The translations under genes were made by a program, and so were the position numbers. This document shows positions 41,007 through 49,312 of a DNA stretch of 58,909 nt, in pieces (position 1 is the first letter of the stretch; every line of letters starts with the position of its first letter). The stretch comes from an uncultured Muribaculaceae bacterium (GTDB lineage Bacteria > Bacteroidota > Bacteroidia > Bacteroidales > Muribaculaceae), in the NCBI GenBank assembly GCA_910587075.1, contig CAJUKE010000003.1:113464-172372 (forward strand), in the 5' to 3' direction. Under the pieces are notes generated by a model. That model was not told the DNA's origin. It saw nothing but the letters and a program-made list of their open reading frames with translations, and ran no database searches.

Positions 41007-42036
41007 TCGGTGTGAGGTTAATGGTCATCAAAAGGTCGAACACCCCGTCGGTCTCGGAGGTTTCGAGGGTGTATCGGCCCGGATAGATCCCTTCGAGCCG
41101 CGCCTGGCAGTTCTCGATGCCGGTGGGGAGTTCGGTGCGGAGGCGGTCGGCGTGCTTCATTATGGCGTTGCTGGTGCGGAATTCGAGGTGGCCCCGTTCG
41201 AGCCGCAGCGAAATCAGGATTTCGCAGTCGCGCGCGGTTGAGGCGCCGTACTTGAAAGCGTTCTCCACGAACGTCAGCATCAGCATCGGGGGGAGCTGGG
41301 CCGACTCGTCGTCGATACTCTTATTCCACTCGATACGGGTATGGTCGTTGAGGCGGATGCGTTGCAGGTCGATGTAGTTGCCTATATAAGCCGCCTCCTC
41401 GCCGATGGCGACGGTCTCGTTCTCGATAGTGACGTAGGTATACTTCAGTATGTCGGTAAACTTGATGAAAGCGTCCTCCGCTTTCTGCGAGGTGCCTATC
41501 ACGAGGCTGTAGAGCGAGTTGAGGGTGTTGAAAAGGAAATGGGGGCTGATCTGGGCCTTGAACATGGCCAGCTCGGCGCGGTCGCGCTGCGCCCTGATTT
41601 CGCGGGTGCGCAGTAGTTGGGCGTAGAGCTCGCCCACGAAGGATGTCACCAGCGAGTAGGCCACCACCAGGGAGAACATCAGCCAGAGGCCGAGGGCCAC
41701 CTGGCGGTCGCGCACGCTGGTTTGGTACTCGCTCATCGAGGGGGTTATGAAATCGACCTGGGGAAGGGGGTAAAGGGTGAGCAGGTAGTTGGCCGCCACG
41801 AGCGCTCCGGCCACTATGGCTATGCGGCGGTAATCCTTTTCGAGCAGGAGGCGGGGGAGCTGCTGCCGTTTCAGCACGAAGTAGCACCCGTAGAGAAACG
41901 CCACCGCCACCACGCTGAACAAAGGCCAGCTTGGCATCCACTCCAGAGGTGGCCCCAGGAGCACGAGCAGCGGCATGAACACCGCGCAGAAAAACAGGTC
42001 GGTAATCCGCCCGGGTTTGTCGGCGAACGCTTTCAT
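40975..42036 (-). CDS. LytS/YehU-type sensor histidine kinase
   Basis: 353 residues: four hydrophobic segments (about 13-30, 37-54, 70-88 and 114-136) form a membrane sensor without a large periplasmic loop. The His_kinase (PF06580-type) domain has phospho-acceptor His166 in QISPHFLFNTLNSLYS. The ATP-binding region is PPMLMLTFVENAFKYG, with a degenerate G box. Such kinases partner with LytTR regulators, and the gene overlaps one here. A complete promoter ends four nucleotides before the ATG, so its mRNA is predicted to be almost leaderless. Confidence 0.93.
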   Translation of the reverse strand: MKAFADKPGRITDLFFCAVFMPLLVLLGPPLEWMPSWPLFSVVAVAFLYGCYFVLKRQQLPRLLLEKDYRRIAIVAGALVAANYLLTLYPLPQVDFITPSMSEYQTSVRDRQVALGLWLMFSLVVAYSLVTSFVGELYAQLLRTREIRAQRDRAELAMFKAQISPHFLFNTLNSLYSLVIGTSQKAEDAFIKFTDILKYTYVTIENETVAIGEEAAYIGNYIDLQRIRLNDHTRIEWNKSIDDESAQLPPMLMLTFVENAFKYGASTARDCEILISLRLERGHLEFRTSNAIMKHADRLRTELPTGIENCQARLEGIYPGRYTLETSETDGVFDLLMTINLTPNGETDKMHSH

Positions 42037-42040
42037 GCGG

Positions 42041-42072
42041 CAAAGTTACGCTTTCCCCCCGTCACGGGCAAA
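42041..42072 (-). promoter_or_regulatory. Promoter of the sensor kinase/LytTR operon
   Basis: TTTG (42072-42069), exactly 20 nt, TAACTTTG (42048-42041) on the minus strand, a perfect consensus. The ATG follows after CCGC, leaving essentially no room for a 5' untranslated region. Confidence 0.8.
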
Positions 42073-42144
42073 TCGGCGCCCTTACCTTCATTGACAAAAC
42101 GTGGCGGTTCGTTGACACTCGGCCGCGTTCTCGCGGAAAAATAT

Positions 42145-42152
42145 TAAATTCG
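42145..42152 (+). promoter_or_regulatory. Promoter -7 element of the Cbp1-type lipoprotein gene
   Basis: TAAATTCG ends five nucleotides before the ATG at 42158, again predicting a leaderless or near-leaderless mRNA. No -33 TTTG is evident. Confidence 0.55.
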
Positions 42153-42157
42153 CGGGT

Positions 42158-43024
42158 ATGAATAAGAAAATCCTCCTACCGTTGGCCGCCGCGGCCCTGC
42201 TCTGCTCTTGCGGGAGCACGGGCAGCGATGAGAGTGCCCGGCAGTCGCTTATGGACGCCTCGAAGCAGGAACTCGCGACCGCCATTGAGGAGCGCGACCG
42301 CCTGCTCGCGCTCGTGAGGGAGATTTCGGCGGGTATGGAGGAAATCAGGCGGGTGGAGAACGTGGTTGCCATCAACGGCCGGCAACCTGACGCGGCCCCC
42401 GACGGCAACCGGCGCGTGAAGGCCGACATCGCGGCCATACGCTCGACCCTGCGCCTCCGCCGCGAGCGGCTTGACGAGCTGGAGAGGAGCCTCGGCGAGT
42501 CGGCCCTCTATACCGAGGAGCTCCGGCAGACCATCGAGGCTTTCCGCCGCCAGAACAATGAGCAGAGCCGCCAGATCGAGCGGCTCAACAGGGTGATAAA
42601 CGAGGCCGACCGCCGCATAGGTACCCTTTCCAACACCGTTGACTCGCTCAGCAGTGCCGTTGACGCGGCCAACGAGGAGCTCGATTCGGCCAACGCCGAG
42701 GCCACCCGTCTGGCCGACGAGCTGAACACCTGCTACTATGTTGTGGCCACCGGCGGCGAGCTAAAGCGCCACCGGGTGATCGAAACCGGCTTTCTGCGCA
42801 AAACCAAGCTCTTGCCGGGCGACTTCGACAGGGATTTCTTCGCCGTGAGCGACAAGCGCTCCCTTGCCGAGCTGCCGCTGTACTCGCGCAAGGCCAAAGT
42901 GCATACCAACCATCCCGAGGGGTCCTACGAGCTCGTGACCCGCGACGGCGCGAAAGTGCTCCTCATCACCGACCCGGCCAGTTTTTGGTCGCTCACCAAT
43001 TACCTCATCGTGGAGGTCGACTGA
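42158..43024 (+). CDS. Cbp1-type coiled-coil surface lipoprotein
   Basis: 288 residues: a lipoprotein signal with lipobox ALLCSC near residue 18, then a long coiled coil (about 25-200). A C-terminal globular domain follows, with CYYVVATGGELKRHRVI, FDRDFFAVSDKRSLAELPLYSRKAKVHTNHP and FWSLTNYLIVEVD. This tail matches my recollection of the Bacteroidetes family named after the B. fragilis collagen-binding adhesin Cbp1. Whether this member binds collagen cannot be seen. It is monocistronic, divergent from the sensor kinase, and followed by a terminator-like hairpin. Confidence 0.7.
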   Translation: MNKKILLPLAAAALLCSCGSTGSDESARQSLMDASKQELATAIEERDRLLALVREISAGMEEIRRVENVVAINGRQPDAAPDGNRRVKADIAAIRSTLRLRRERLDELERSLGESALYTEELRQTIEAFRRQNNEQSRQIERLNRVINEADRRIGTLSNTVDSLSSAVDAANEELDSANAEATRLADELNTCYYVVATGGELKRHRVIETGFLRKTKLLPGDFDRDFFAVSDKRSLAELPLYSRKAKVHTNHPEGSYELVTRDGAKVLLITDPASFWSLTNYLIVEVD

Positions 43025-43062
43025 TTTCAGTGACCGAACAATAGCCGCTCCGGCGGCGTTAG

Positions 43063-43103
43063 AGCGTTACAGGCCCCGGTCACCGGGCACCATCCGTAAC
43101 GCT
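43063..43103 (+). terminator. Terminator-like hairpin after the Cbp1-type gene
   Basis: AGCGTTAC (43063-43070) pairs with GTAACGCT (43096-43103) around an inner GC-rich stem (CCGGT/ACCGG). The tail CCCGTTGTTTATT is only moderately T-rich. Confidence 0.6.
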
Positions 43104-43145
43104 CCCGTTGTTTATTGACTGATTCGGGGTGTCTGTTGACGGATG

Positions 43146-43177
43146 GTTGTACGGAAAGTTCGGGAGCGCTAAATTCG
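43146..43177 (+). promoter_or_regulatory. Promoter of the SusC/SusD operon
   Basis: GTTG (43146-43149), 20 nt, TAAATTCG (43170-43177); the leader to the ATG at 43242 is about 60 nt. Confidence 0.65.
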
Positions 43178-43241
43178 CATCACATTATCGAGCGGCCCCT
43201 CATCTCCAATGGCCGCGGCTCTACATTCAGTACATATACTT

Positions 43242-46200
43242 ATGCTCTTACGGACAGTTTCCATCCTTCGCCCGTTGATTATTCTGCTTACCGCCTCCGG
43301 CACGTTTGCCGCGTCGGCAGCGGAACCGGCCGACTCGGCCTCGATAACCGTGTCCCCCCCGGCCGAGGGGCGCCACAATGTGTGCGGAATCGTGCGCGAC
43401 AGCAATGGCGACGCTCTCATCGGTGCCGCTGTAAGCGTCAGGCAGGATGCCCGCCTGTCGGCCATCACCGATATTGACGGTCGTTTCTGCATAGCCAACG
43501 CGCCGGAGGAGTGCGACTTGACGGTGTCGTACGTCAACTTCGCGTCGCAGCACGTCAAGGTCACCCCTGATAAGGATGAGTACGCGATCACCCTCCAGGA
43601 GCGCAGCCAGCAACTTGAGGAGGTGGTGGTCGTCGGTTACGCCTCGCAGCGTAAGGTCGATCTCACCGGTTCGGTGTCGTCAATCGGGTCGAAGGCTCTG
43701 GCCGACCGCCCCGTGACCAACGCGACCAACGCGCTCGCGGGCCTCGCTCCCGGCCTGACGGTGACCAACAGCGGGGGCACAACCCCCGGCTATGAGGCCC
43801 AGACAATAACCGTGCGAGGAACCGGCACGCTCAACAACGCCGCGCCGCTCGTGGTGGTCGACGGTATGGCCGGAGTGTCGATCAGCGACATCAATCCCCG
43901 CGACATCGAGAACATATCGGTGCTGAAGGATGCCGCGTCGGCCGCCATCTACGGCTCGCGTGCCGCCAACGGCGTGATTCTTATTACCACCCGTCACGGC
44001 TCCGAGTCGGCTCCGAGGTTCACATATAGCGGCAACGTGTCGTTCGAGACCGTGGCCAAGCGCCTCAACCTGGTTACCGACTACGCCAGCTTTATGGAGA
44101 TTCAGAACTATGGCCTGACCCTCAACGGACAGGCTCCACGCTTCTCGCAGGGCAAAATCGACGAATGGCGCAACGATGCCGGGCGCAATCCGACCATTTA
44201 TCCCAACACCGACTGGCAGGACCATATATACCGCAACCCCTCCGTGGTGCAGAGCCACAACCTTTCGGTTACCGGCGGCGGGCGGCGCGTGCGCTACAAC
44301 ATATCGCTGGGCTACGTCAACAACCCGGGTATGATTTACTACACCAACTACGAGCGTTACCAACTCCGCACCAACCTCGACGTGAACATCAAGCCCTGGC
44401 TCGGCGTGGGGGCCAACGTTTTCGGGTATATCGACAAGAACAACCCGTCGTCGGAGAACGCCACCGCCGGGGGCGACGTGATTTTCGGCTCGGGGGCGTT
44501 CAACACCGTGCCCGGCATGACGCTCTACGACCCCGCGACGGGGCTCTACGGCGGGGTGCAGAACCCCGAGGAGGAGAATGTGAGCAACTTCAATCCCTAC
44601 CGCCGCCAGTGGTTCTACAAGGATGATTTCCCCACCCGCACTCGCCGCCTGGTGACCAAGCTCCACGCCCGCCTGCAACCCGTCAAGGGGCTGACCATCC
44701 AGGGCTCGTTCACATATAATATATGGGACCGCCGGGTCGAGCAGCACCTTACCGACCGCGACCTCTACCGCTTCACGTTCGACGGGCCGGTGCTTCTGCG
44801 CGAGGGTGTTGTGCGCACCTACATACGCCGCTATAACTACGCCAAGACATACCGCGCCTCGGAACTGACGGCCAACTACCAGTTCAAGGTGTCGAAGCTC
44901 GAAGCCTCGGTGTTGGCGGGTGTGAGCCAGGAGTATGAGAAGTACGACGAGGAGATGTTCATCAAATACGACCTTATCGACGACTCTCTTACCTCGATCA
45001 ACGCCGGGACCACCAACGGCAATATCACCGGCAACTATACCGAGTGGGCTATGCGCTCCTATTTCGGGCGCGTCAACCTCAACTGGGATGATAAATATCT
45101 GTTGGAAGCCAACCTCCGTGCCGATGGTTCGTCGAAGTTCGCCCCTGATAGTCGGTGGGGCTACTTCCCCTCCGTCTCTGCGGGGTGGCGAGTGTCGGAG
45201 GAGGCGTTCATGAGGGGCGCCTCGGGGTGGCTATCGAACCTGAAGCTCCGCGCCTCCTATGGCACTCTTGGCAACAATGCGACCACGAGCTACTATATGT
45301 ACCAGCCGCTGTTCGCCACCTCCAACTATGTGCTCAACGGCACGATCGCCGGGGGATTCGCCCAGACGGTGCTCTCCAACGCCTCGCTCTCGTGGGAGAA
45401 GACCCATATGACCAACGTCGGCCTTGATTTCGGGTTCCTCAACAGCCGCCTCAGCGGTAGCCTCGAACTCTTCAACAAGGACACGAAGGGGATTCTAATT
45501 TCGCTCCCCGCGCCGCTTGAGCATGGCACGAGCGTGGTGCCCGACCAAAATGCCGGTGAGGTGAACAACAAGGGCTTCGAAATCGACCTGCATTGGAACG
45601 ACCGCATAGGGAAAGTGTCGTACAGCGTTGGGTTCAACCTCGCGTTTGTCGACAACAAGGTTACCAAGTTCCAGGGCGATGTGTCGTCGATCGACGGTGT
45701 CTACAAAACCCAGGAAGGGAAGCCGATACGCCAGCTTTATGTGATGAAGGTTGACCGCATCGTGCGCGACCAGGCTGACCTTGACTATGTGCAGTCGCTT
45801 GTCGACCGCAACCCGGCCTACTTCTCGACCTACCAGCGTCCCGAGCTCGGTGACTTCCTTTACGCCGACGCAAACGGCGACGGGAACCTCGACGCCGACG
45901 ACCGCGTGGAGATCGGCCACGGCCCCCTGCCGCGCCTCACATTCGGCATAAGCCTGGCCGCTTCCTGGAACGGGTTCGATTTCAGCGCCCTTTTCCAGGG
46001 AGTCGGCAACCACCAGGTGTACTACAACAACCAGGCGTTCCGCTTCGTGACCGTTATGGGGCAGTCGCTCAACAAGGATATCACCGACAACGCCTGGACC
46101 CCCTGGAATCCGTATGAATCGAAGTATCCGCAGTTGCGCAACAGTGCCGACGGGCGCAACAACATCGCCAGCGACGCCTTCGTGTTCAACGCCTCGTACT

Positions 46201-46403
46201 TCCGCTGCAAGAATATCCAGCTCGGCTACACGATTCCGCGGAAGATAACCCGCAAATTTTGTGTGGAGAACCTCAAGGTTTACGCCAGCTTCGACAACCT
46301 GTTCACCCTCACCAAGTTCCCCGGTTTCGACCCGGAAGTGGGCGCCAACGTGGGCTACCCGATGACCCGCCAGTACTCTCTCGGTCTAAACCTCACATTC
46401 TGA
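43242..46403 (+). CDS. SusC/RagA family TonB-linked outer membrane protein
   Basis: About 1053 residues from the ATG at 43242 (MLLRTVSILRPLIILLTASG signal peptide). An ATG 11 codons earlier is open but weakens the signal peptide. A carboxypeptidase-regulatory-like N-terminal domain (VCGIVRDSNGDALIGAAVSV...) precedes the SusC signature EEVVVVGYASQRKVDLTGSVS. The plug has LVVVDGMAGVSISDINPRDIENISVLKDAASAAIYGSRAANGVILITT, with a 22-strand barrel to the C-terminal LGLNLTF. With SusD it should import an oligosaccharide or peptide by TonB-driven transport. No glycosidase, sulfatase, HTCS or ECF/FecR regulator adjoins it, so the substrate is unknown. Confidence 0.95.
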   Translation: MLLRTVSILRPLIILLTASGTFAASAAEPADSASITVSPPAEGRHNVCGIVRDSNGDALIGAAVSVRQDARLSAITDIDGRFCIANAPEECDLTVSYVNFASQHVKVTPDKDEYAITLQERSQQLEEVVVVGYASQRKVDLTGSVSSIGSKALADRPVTNATNALAGLAPGLTVTNSGGTTPGYEAQTITVRGTGTLNNAAPLVVVDGMAGVSISDINPRDIENISVLKDAASAAIYGSRAANGVILITTRHGSESAPRFTYSGNVSFETVAKRLNLVTDYASFMEIQNYGLTLNGQAPRFSQGKIDEWRNDAGRNPTIYPNTDWQDHIYRNPSVVQSHNLSVTGGGRRVRYNISLGYVNNPGMIYYTNYERYQLRTNLDVNIKPWLGVGANVFGYIDKNNPSSENATAGGDVIFGSGAFNTVPGMTLYDPATGLYGGVQNPEEENVSNFNPYRRQWFYKDDFPTRTRRLVTKLHARLQPVKGLTIQGSFTYNIWDRRVEQHLTDRDLYRFTFDGPVLLREGVVRTYIRRYNYAKTYRASELTANYQFKVSKLEASVLAGVSQEYEKYDEEMFIKYDLIDDSLTSINAGTTNGNITGNYTEWAMRSYFGRVNLNWDDKYLLEANLRADGSSKFAPDSRWGYFPSVSAGWRVSEEAFMRGASGWLSNLKLRASYGTLGNNATTSYYMYQPLFATSNYVLNGTIAGGFAQTVLSNASLSWEKTHMTNVGLDFGFLNSRLSGSLELFNKDTKGILISLPAPLEHGTSVVPDQNAGEVNNKGFEIDLHWNDRIGKVSYSVGFNLAFVDNKVTKFQGDVSSIDGVYKTQEGKPIRQLYVMKVDRIVRDQADLDYVQSLVDRNPAYFSTYQRPELGDFLYADANGDGNLDADDRVEIGHGPLPRLTFGISLAASWNGFDFSALFQGVGNHQVYYNNQAFRFVTVMGQSLNKDITDNAWTPWNPYESKYPQLRNSADGRNNIASDAFVFNASYFRCKNIQLGYTIPRKITRKFCVENLKVYASFDNLFTLTKFPGFDPEVGANVGYPMTRQYSLGLNLTF

Positions 46404-46416
46404 CAAGTCAACAGTT

Positions 46417-48153
46417 ATGAAAGCTCTTTATACAGCCACGATTTTAGCCGCCGCGCTCGCTCTCGCCGGATGCGAGGATCTCGACTATACCCCCGCCGAC
46501 CAGATGTCGGGACAGACCTTCTGGCAGACCGAAGACCACGCCCGTCAGGCCGCCGTAGGGCTATACGCCGCGATGAAGGCCCCTTGGTGCTTCGGCATGG
46601 AGTTCACGTTCGATATGTGTTCCGACCTCGCCGACGGCGTGTCACCCTGGGCCGACATAGCCCGCGGCTCCTCCTTCTCGTCGGCCAGCGTGGGCGTTCA
46701 GAACCACTGGCAGTACCTCTACGAGCTCGTTCACCGCTCAAACACGGTGATCCGCAACGTCGCCACCATGCCGATTAGCCGCGAGACAATCGACCGTGTG
46801 ACGGGTGAGGCCAAGTTTCTCCGCGCAATGGCATATTTCCGTATGCTCAACTGCTGGGGCGGCGTGCCGTACTACGATGAGAGCTGCGACATCAACGCCC
46901 AGTTCGCCAACCTGAAGTCGCCCAGGTGCTCCCGCGAGGAGCTGTTAGGGCATATCCTCGACGACCTGGCGGATGCCATCGCCAAGCTCCCCGTCGAGTG
47001 GGAAGCCGCCGACCTCGGGCGAGCCACCAAGGGCGCCGCTTACGCGCTCAGGGGGAAAGTGTACCTTTTCAACGGGATGTGGAACGAGGCTGCCGCCGAT
47101 TTCGAGGAGATTGTCTACAATAAGACCAATAACTACGGCTACGAGCTCCACGGCGACTACAACGAGCTTTTCCGCCTTTACAACGGCAACCACTCAAAGG
47201 AGATGATTTTCTCCATACAGTCGATCGACGGCAATGTGGCGGGCTACGCGCTCGACATCGTGTCGTACTTCGGCAACAAGTCGACCATGCGCCTTATAGC
47301 CGGCAACGCCATCGTGCCCTCGACCACCCTGGCCGATATGTATGAGAACCTCGACGGCTCGCCGTTCAATTGGGACGACGTGTTCCCCGGCTTCAACGCG
47401 GCCCCCTCGCAGGAGCGCCGCCGGCTGATGAGTGTGGCTATCGACCAGGGTTCGACCGTGGTGACGAGCACGCTCGAATGCGACACAACCAAAGTGATGG
47501 ATGCCTATCGCCTCCGCGATCCCCGCCTTTGTCTGAATATCATAACTCCCTACTCCCATTACCTTGGCACCGACGCGGGTTCCGTACCGCGCGACAAGCA
47601 GTTCGTTCTCGCCGACGCGACGCAAGGTGGGTCGCCAATGGAGGCGATGGCGTTCATCCGCAATTCCGAAGGGTGGAATTCTTATTTCTGGCGCAAGTGG
47701 ATTCCCACCGGCAATCTCGACGGTTATTGGGGCGAATACAACCGCACCCCGTATGAGTTTCCTCTGATTCGCCTTGGCGATGTGCTGCTGATGCTCGCCG
47801 AGGCTTACAATGAGAGCGGCTACCCCGACAAGGCTGTCGTGGAAATCAATAAAGTGCGCGAGCGCGTCGGTATGCCGGGTATCAACACCGGGGAACCCTG
47901 GCTCGCCGCCGAGGGGCACGACGCGGTGGCTGAGCGCATACGCCGCGAGCGCGCTTTCGAGCTCGCCGGCGAGGGGCAGCGCTACTGGGACCTCCGCCGC
48001 TGGGGGCTGCTTGAATCGACCGTTAAGAACGCCACCGACATTTTCGGCGACCTGATGTACACCCGTTCCTACCAGCCGCGCCATATGACCTGGCCAATAC
48101 CTCTGGTAGAGCTCGACCGCAACCCCAACCTGGTGCAGAATGAGCAGTGGTAG
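46417..48153 (+). CDS. SusD/RagB family substrate-binding lipoprotein
   Basis: 578 residues: a lipoprotein signal with lipobox LALAGC near residue 19, an N-terminal SusD-like region (DQMSGQTFWQTEDHARQAAVGLYAAM), TPR-like helices (TGEAKFLRAMAYFRMLNCWGGVPYY) and the C-terminal RagB/SusD domain. The hallmark FPLIRLGDVLLMLAEAYNESG and RRERAFELAGEGQRYWDLRRWG are both present. It forms the lid of the SusC channel at the cell surface. The gene starts 13 nt after susC. Beyond it, 48154-48360 holds a GGGAAC/GTTCCC hairpin but no clear terminator. Confidence 0.95.
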   Translation: MKALYTATILAAALALAGCEDLDYTPADQMSGQTFWQTEDHARQAAVGLYAAMKAPWCFGMEFTFDMCSDLADGVSPWADIARGSSFSSASVGVQNHWQYLYELVHRSNTVIRNVATMPISRETIDRVTGEAKFLRAMAYFRMLNCWGGVPYYDESCDINAQFANLKSPRCSREELLGHILDDLADAIAKLPVEWEAADLGRATKGAAYALRGKVYLFNGMWNEAAADFEEIVYNKTNNYGYELHGDYNELFRLYNGNHSKEMIFSIQSIDGNVAGYALDIVSYFGNKSTMRLIAGNAIVPSTTLADMYENLDGSPFNWDDVFPGFNAAPSQERRRLMSVAIDQGSTVVTSTLECDTTKVMDAYRLRDPRLCLNIITPYSHYLGTDAGSVPRDKQFVLADATQGGSPMEAMAFIRNSEGWNSYFWRKWIPTGNLDGYWGEYNRTPYEFPLIRLGDVLLMLAEAYNESGYPDKAVVEINKVRERVGMPGINTGEPWLAAEGHDAVAERIRRERAFELAGEGQRYWDLRRWGLLESTVKNATDIFGDLMYTRSYQPRHMTWPIPLVELDRNPNLVQNEQW

Positions 48154-48360
48154 ACCTTTGCGGGTTGAGTAAGTTTAAATTGCAGGCTGTTTTTTATCAT
48201 AATTTATAAAGTCGGGATGTTTATGGTTAAATCGGCGTTAAAGTGGCGGAAGCTACTAAACGTACGGTTGTTATAATGGTCATAAAGGCGTGAAAAGGGA
48301 ACAAACGGTTCCCGATACCAAACCTGAATATCCAAACTTATAAATATAGAAACAGCGATT

Positions 48361-48915
48361 ATGAAAAAGAAAATTCTCAGCTTAGCGATCATAGCGATGT
48401 CGGTAGCCTCCTTCGGCGCTACCGCCCAGACCAAAACCACTACCTCGTGCGACACCAAGGCCAAGGGTGCCTGTGTGGCAGAAGAGTGCGGCAACCCCGG
48501 TAAGCAGTGCCGCAAGGCTCCCTGCCCCTTCGACGGCCTCACCCTCACCGATGCTCAGAAGAGCCAGCTCCAGCAGCTCAACACTTCGCGCCGCGAGGCA
48601 CGCAAGACCGAGGCCCGTGACCGCAAGGCCGACAAGCAGAGGGGCGATTCGGCCCGTATGGCGGCCCGCCGCGCCGACAAGCAGGAATACCTCAAGCAGG
48701 TGAAATCCATCGTCGGCCCCGAGCAGTATGTGATCTTCCTGGAGAACTTCTATGTTAACGGCGGTGGCCAGCAGCGCACCCCCGGCAAGGGTGCCATCAG
48801 CCAGGGCCGTATGGCGAAGGCCCACGGCCTCCGCGGCAAAGCCCACAAGGGTGACCGCCCCCTGAAAGCCAAGACTATGAAGGTGTCGCAGGGTACCGCC
48901 CAGGCATCCAATTAA
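48361..48915 (+). CDS. DUF4890-type Spy/CpxP-like periplasmic protein
   Basis: 184 residues: a signal peptide (MKKKILSLAIIAMSVASFGATAQ), a short Cys-containing stretch with four cysteines (CDTKAKGACVAEECGNPGKQC), then a charged helical region. That region opens with FDGLTLTDAQKSQLQQLN, resembling the LTxxQ-type motif of Spy/CpxP-like chaperones and DUF4890 proteins. The tail is Lys/Gly-rich. It has its own 200-nt upstream gap and a strong terminator, so it is probably monocistronic. An envelope-stress chaperone role is inferred from family resemblance only. Confidence 0.75.
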   Translation: MKKKILSLAIIAMSVASFGATAQTKTTTSCDTKAKGACVAEECGNPGKQCRKAPCPFDGLTLTDAQKSQLQQLNTSRREARKTEARDRKADKQRGDSARMAARRADKQEYLKQVKSIVGPEQYVIFLENFYVNGGGQQRTPGKGAISQGRMAKAHGLRGKAHKGDRPLKAKTMKVSQGTAQASN

Positions 48916-48963
48916 ACGCGTGGCGGAGCGCTCTGAAGCGCAAACCGAGACAATGTTACTACC

Positions 48964-48994
48964 GACCGCGCCGGACTTCCGGCGCGGTCGTTTT
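48964..48994 (+). terminator. Intrinsic terminator after the DUF4890 gene
   Basis: An 11-bp perfect stem (GACCGCGCCGG / CCGGCGCGGTC) with loop ACTT, followed by GTTTT. Confidence 0.9.
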
Positions 48995-49037
48995 CGTGTG
49001 CGGCAATATGGCGAAACCGGCTCGGCCGGATAGCGGA

Positions 49038-49070
49038 TTTGGGATTATTCGGGAAAAATGAGTAACTTCG
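49038..49070 (+). promoter_or_regulatory. Promoter of the TolC-HlyD-MFS efflux operon
   Basis: TTTG (49038-49041), 21 nt, TAACTTCG (49063-49070). The next structural gene begins at 49313, leaving a leader of about 235 nt with a small ORF and hairpins. This promoter, the leader and the terminator at 48964 account for the 397-nt gap 48916-49312. Confidence 0.75.
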
Positions 49071-49099
49071 CGCCGTGGTTCACAAAGAGCCGCGCCGCA

Positions 49100-49186
49100 A
49101 TGACCATTCTACATCACTTTGCCGGAGATATACCGCCGGCAGTCAGAAATTTCGCGTTTAAAGAGAACTGGAAAAGTACCCAGTGA
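49100..49186 (+). CDS. Possible 28-codon leader ORF upstream of the MFS efflux operon
   Basis: ATG at 49100, TGA at 49184-49186, about 23 nt after the predicted transcription start. The peptide (MTILHHFAGDIPPAVRNF... ending KSTQ) has no amino-acid run. It is followed by a hairpin (GGGTGT/ACACCC, about 49193-49213) and a second GC-rich inverted repeat before the tolC start. It could be a regulatory leader or a chance ORF; comparative data would be needed to decide. Confidence 0.35.
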   Translation: MTILHHFAGDIPPAVRNFAFKENWKSTQ

Positions 49187-49312
49187 TTGCCGGGTGTTCG
49201 GTTGAGACACCCTCTGAGGCAGGCCCGCCGCGGCGCTTGCTTTCGCGTTATTTAACTGTCTACCATTCAGGCAGTTTCCCATTTATTACCCCATTCTTTT
49301 TTATTTCCCCTT

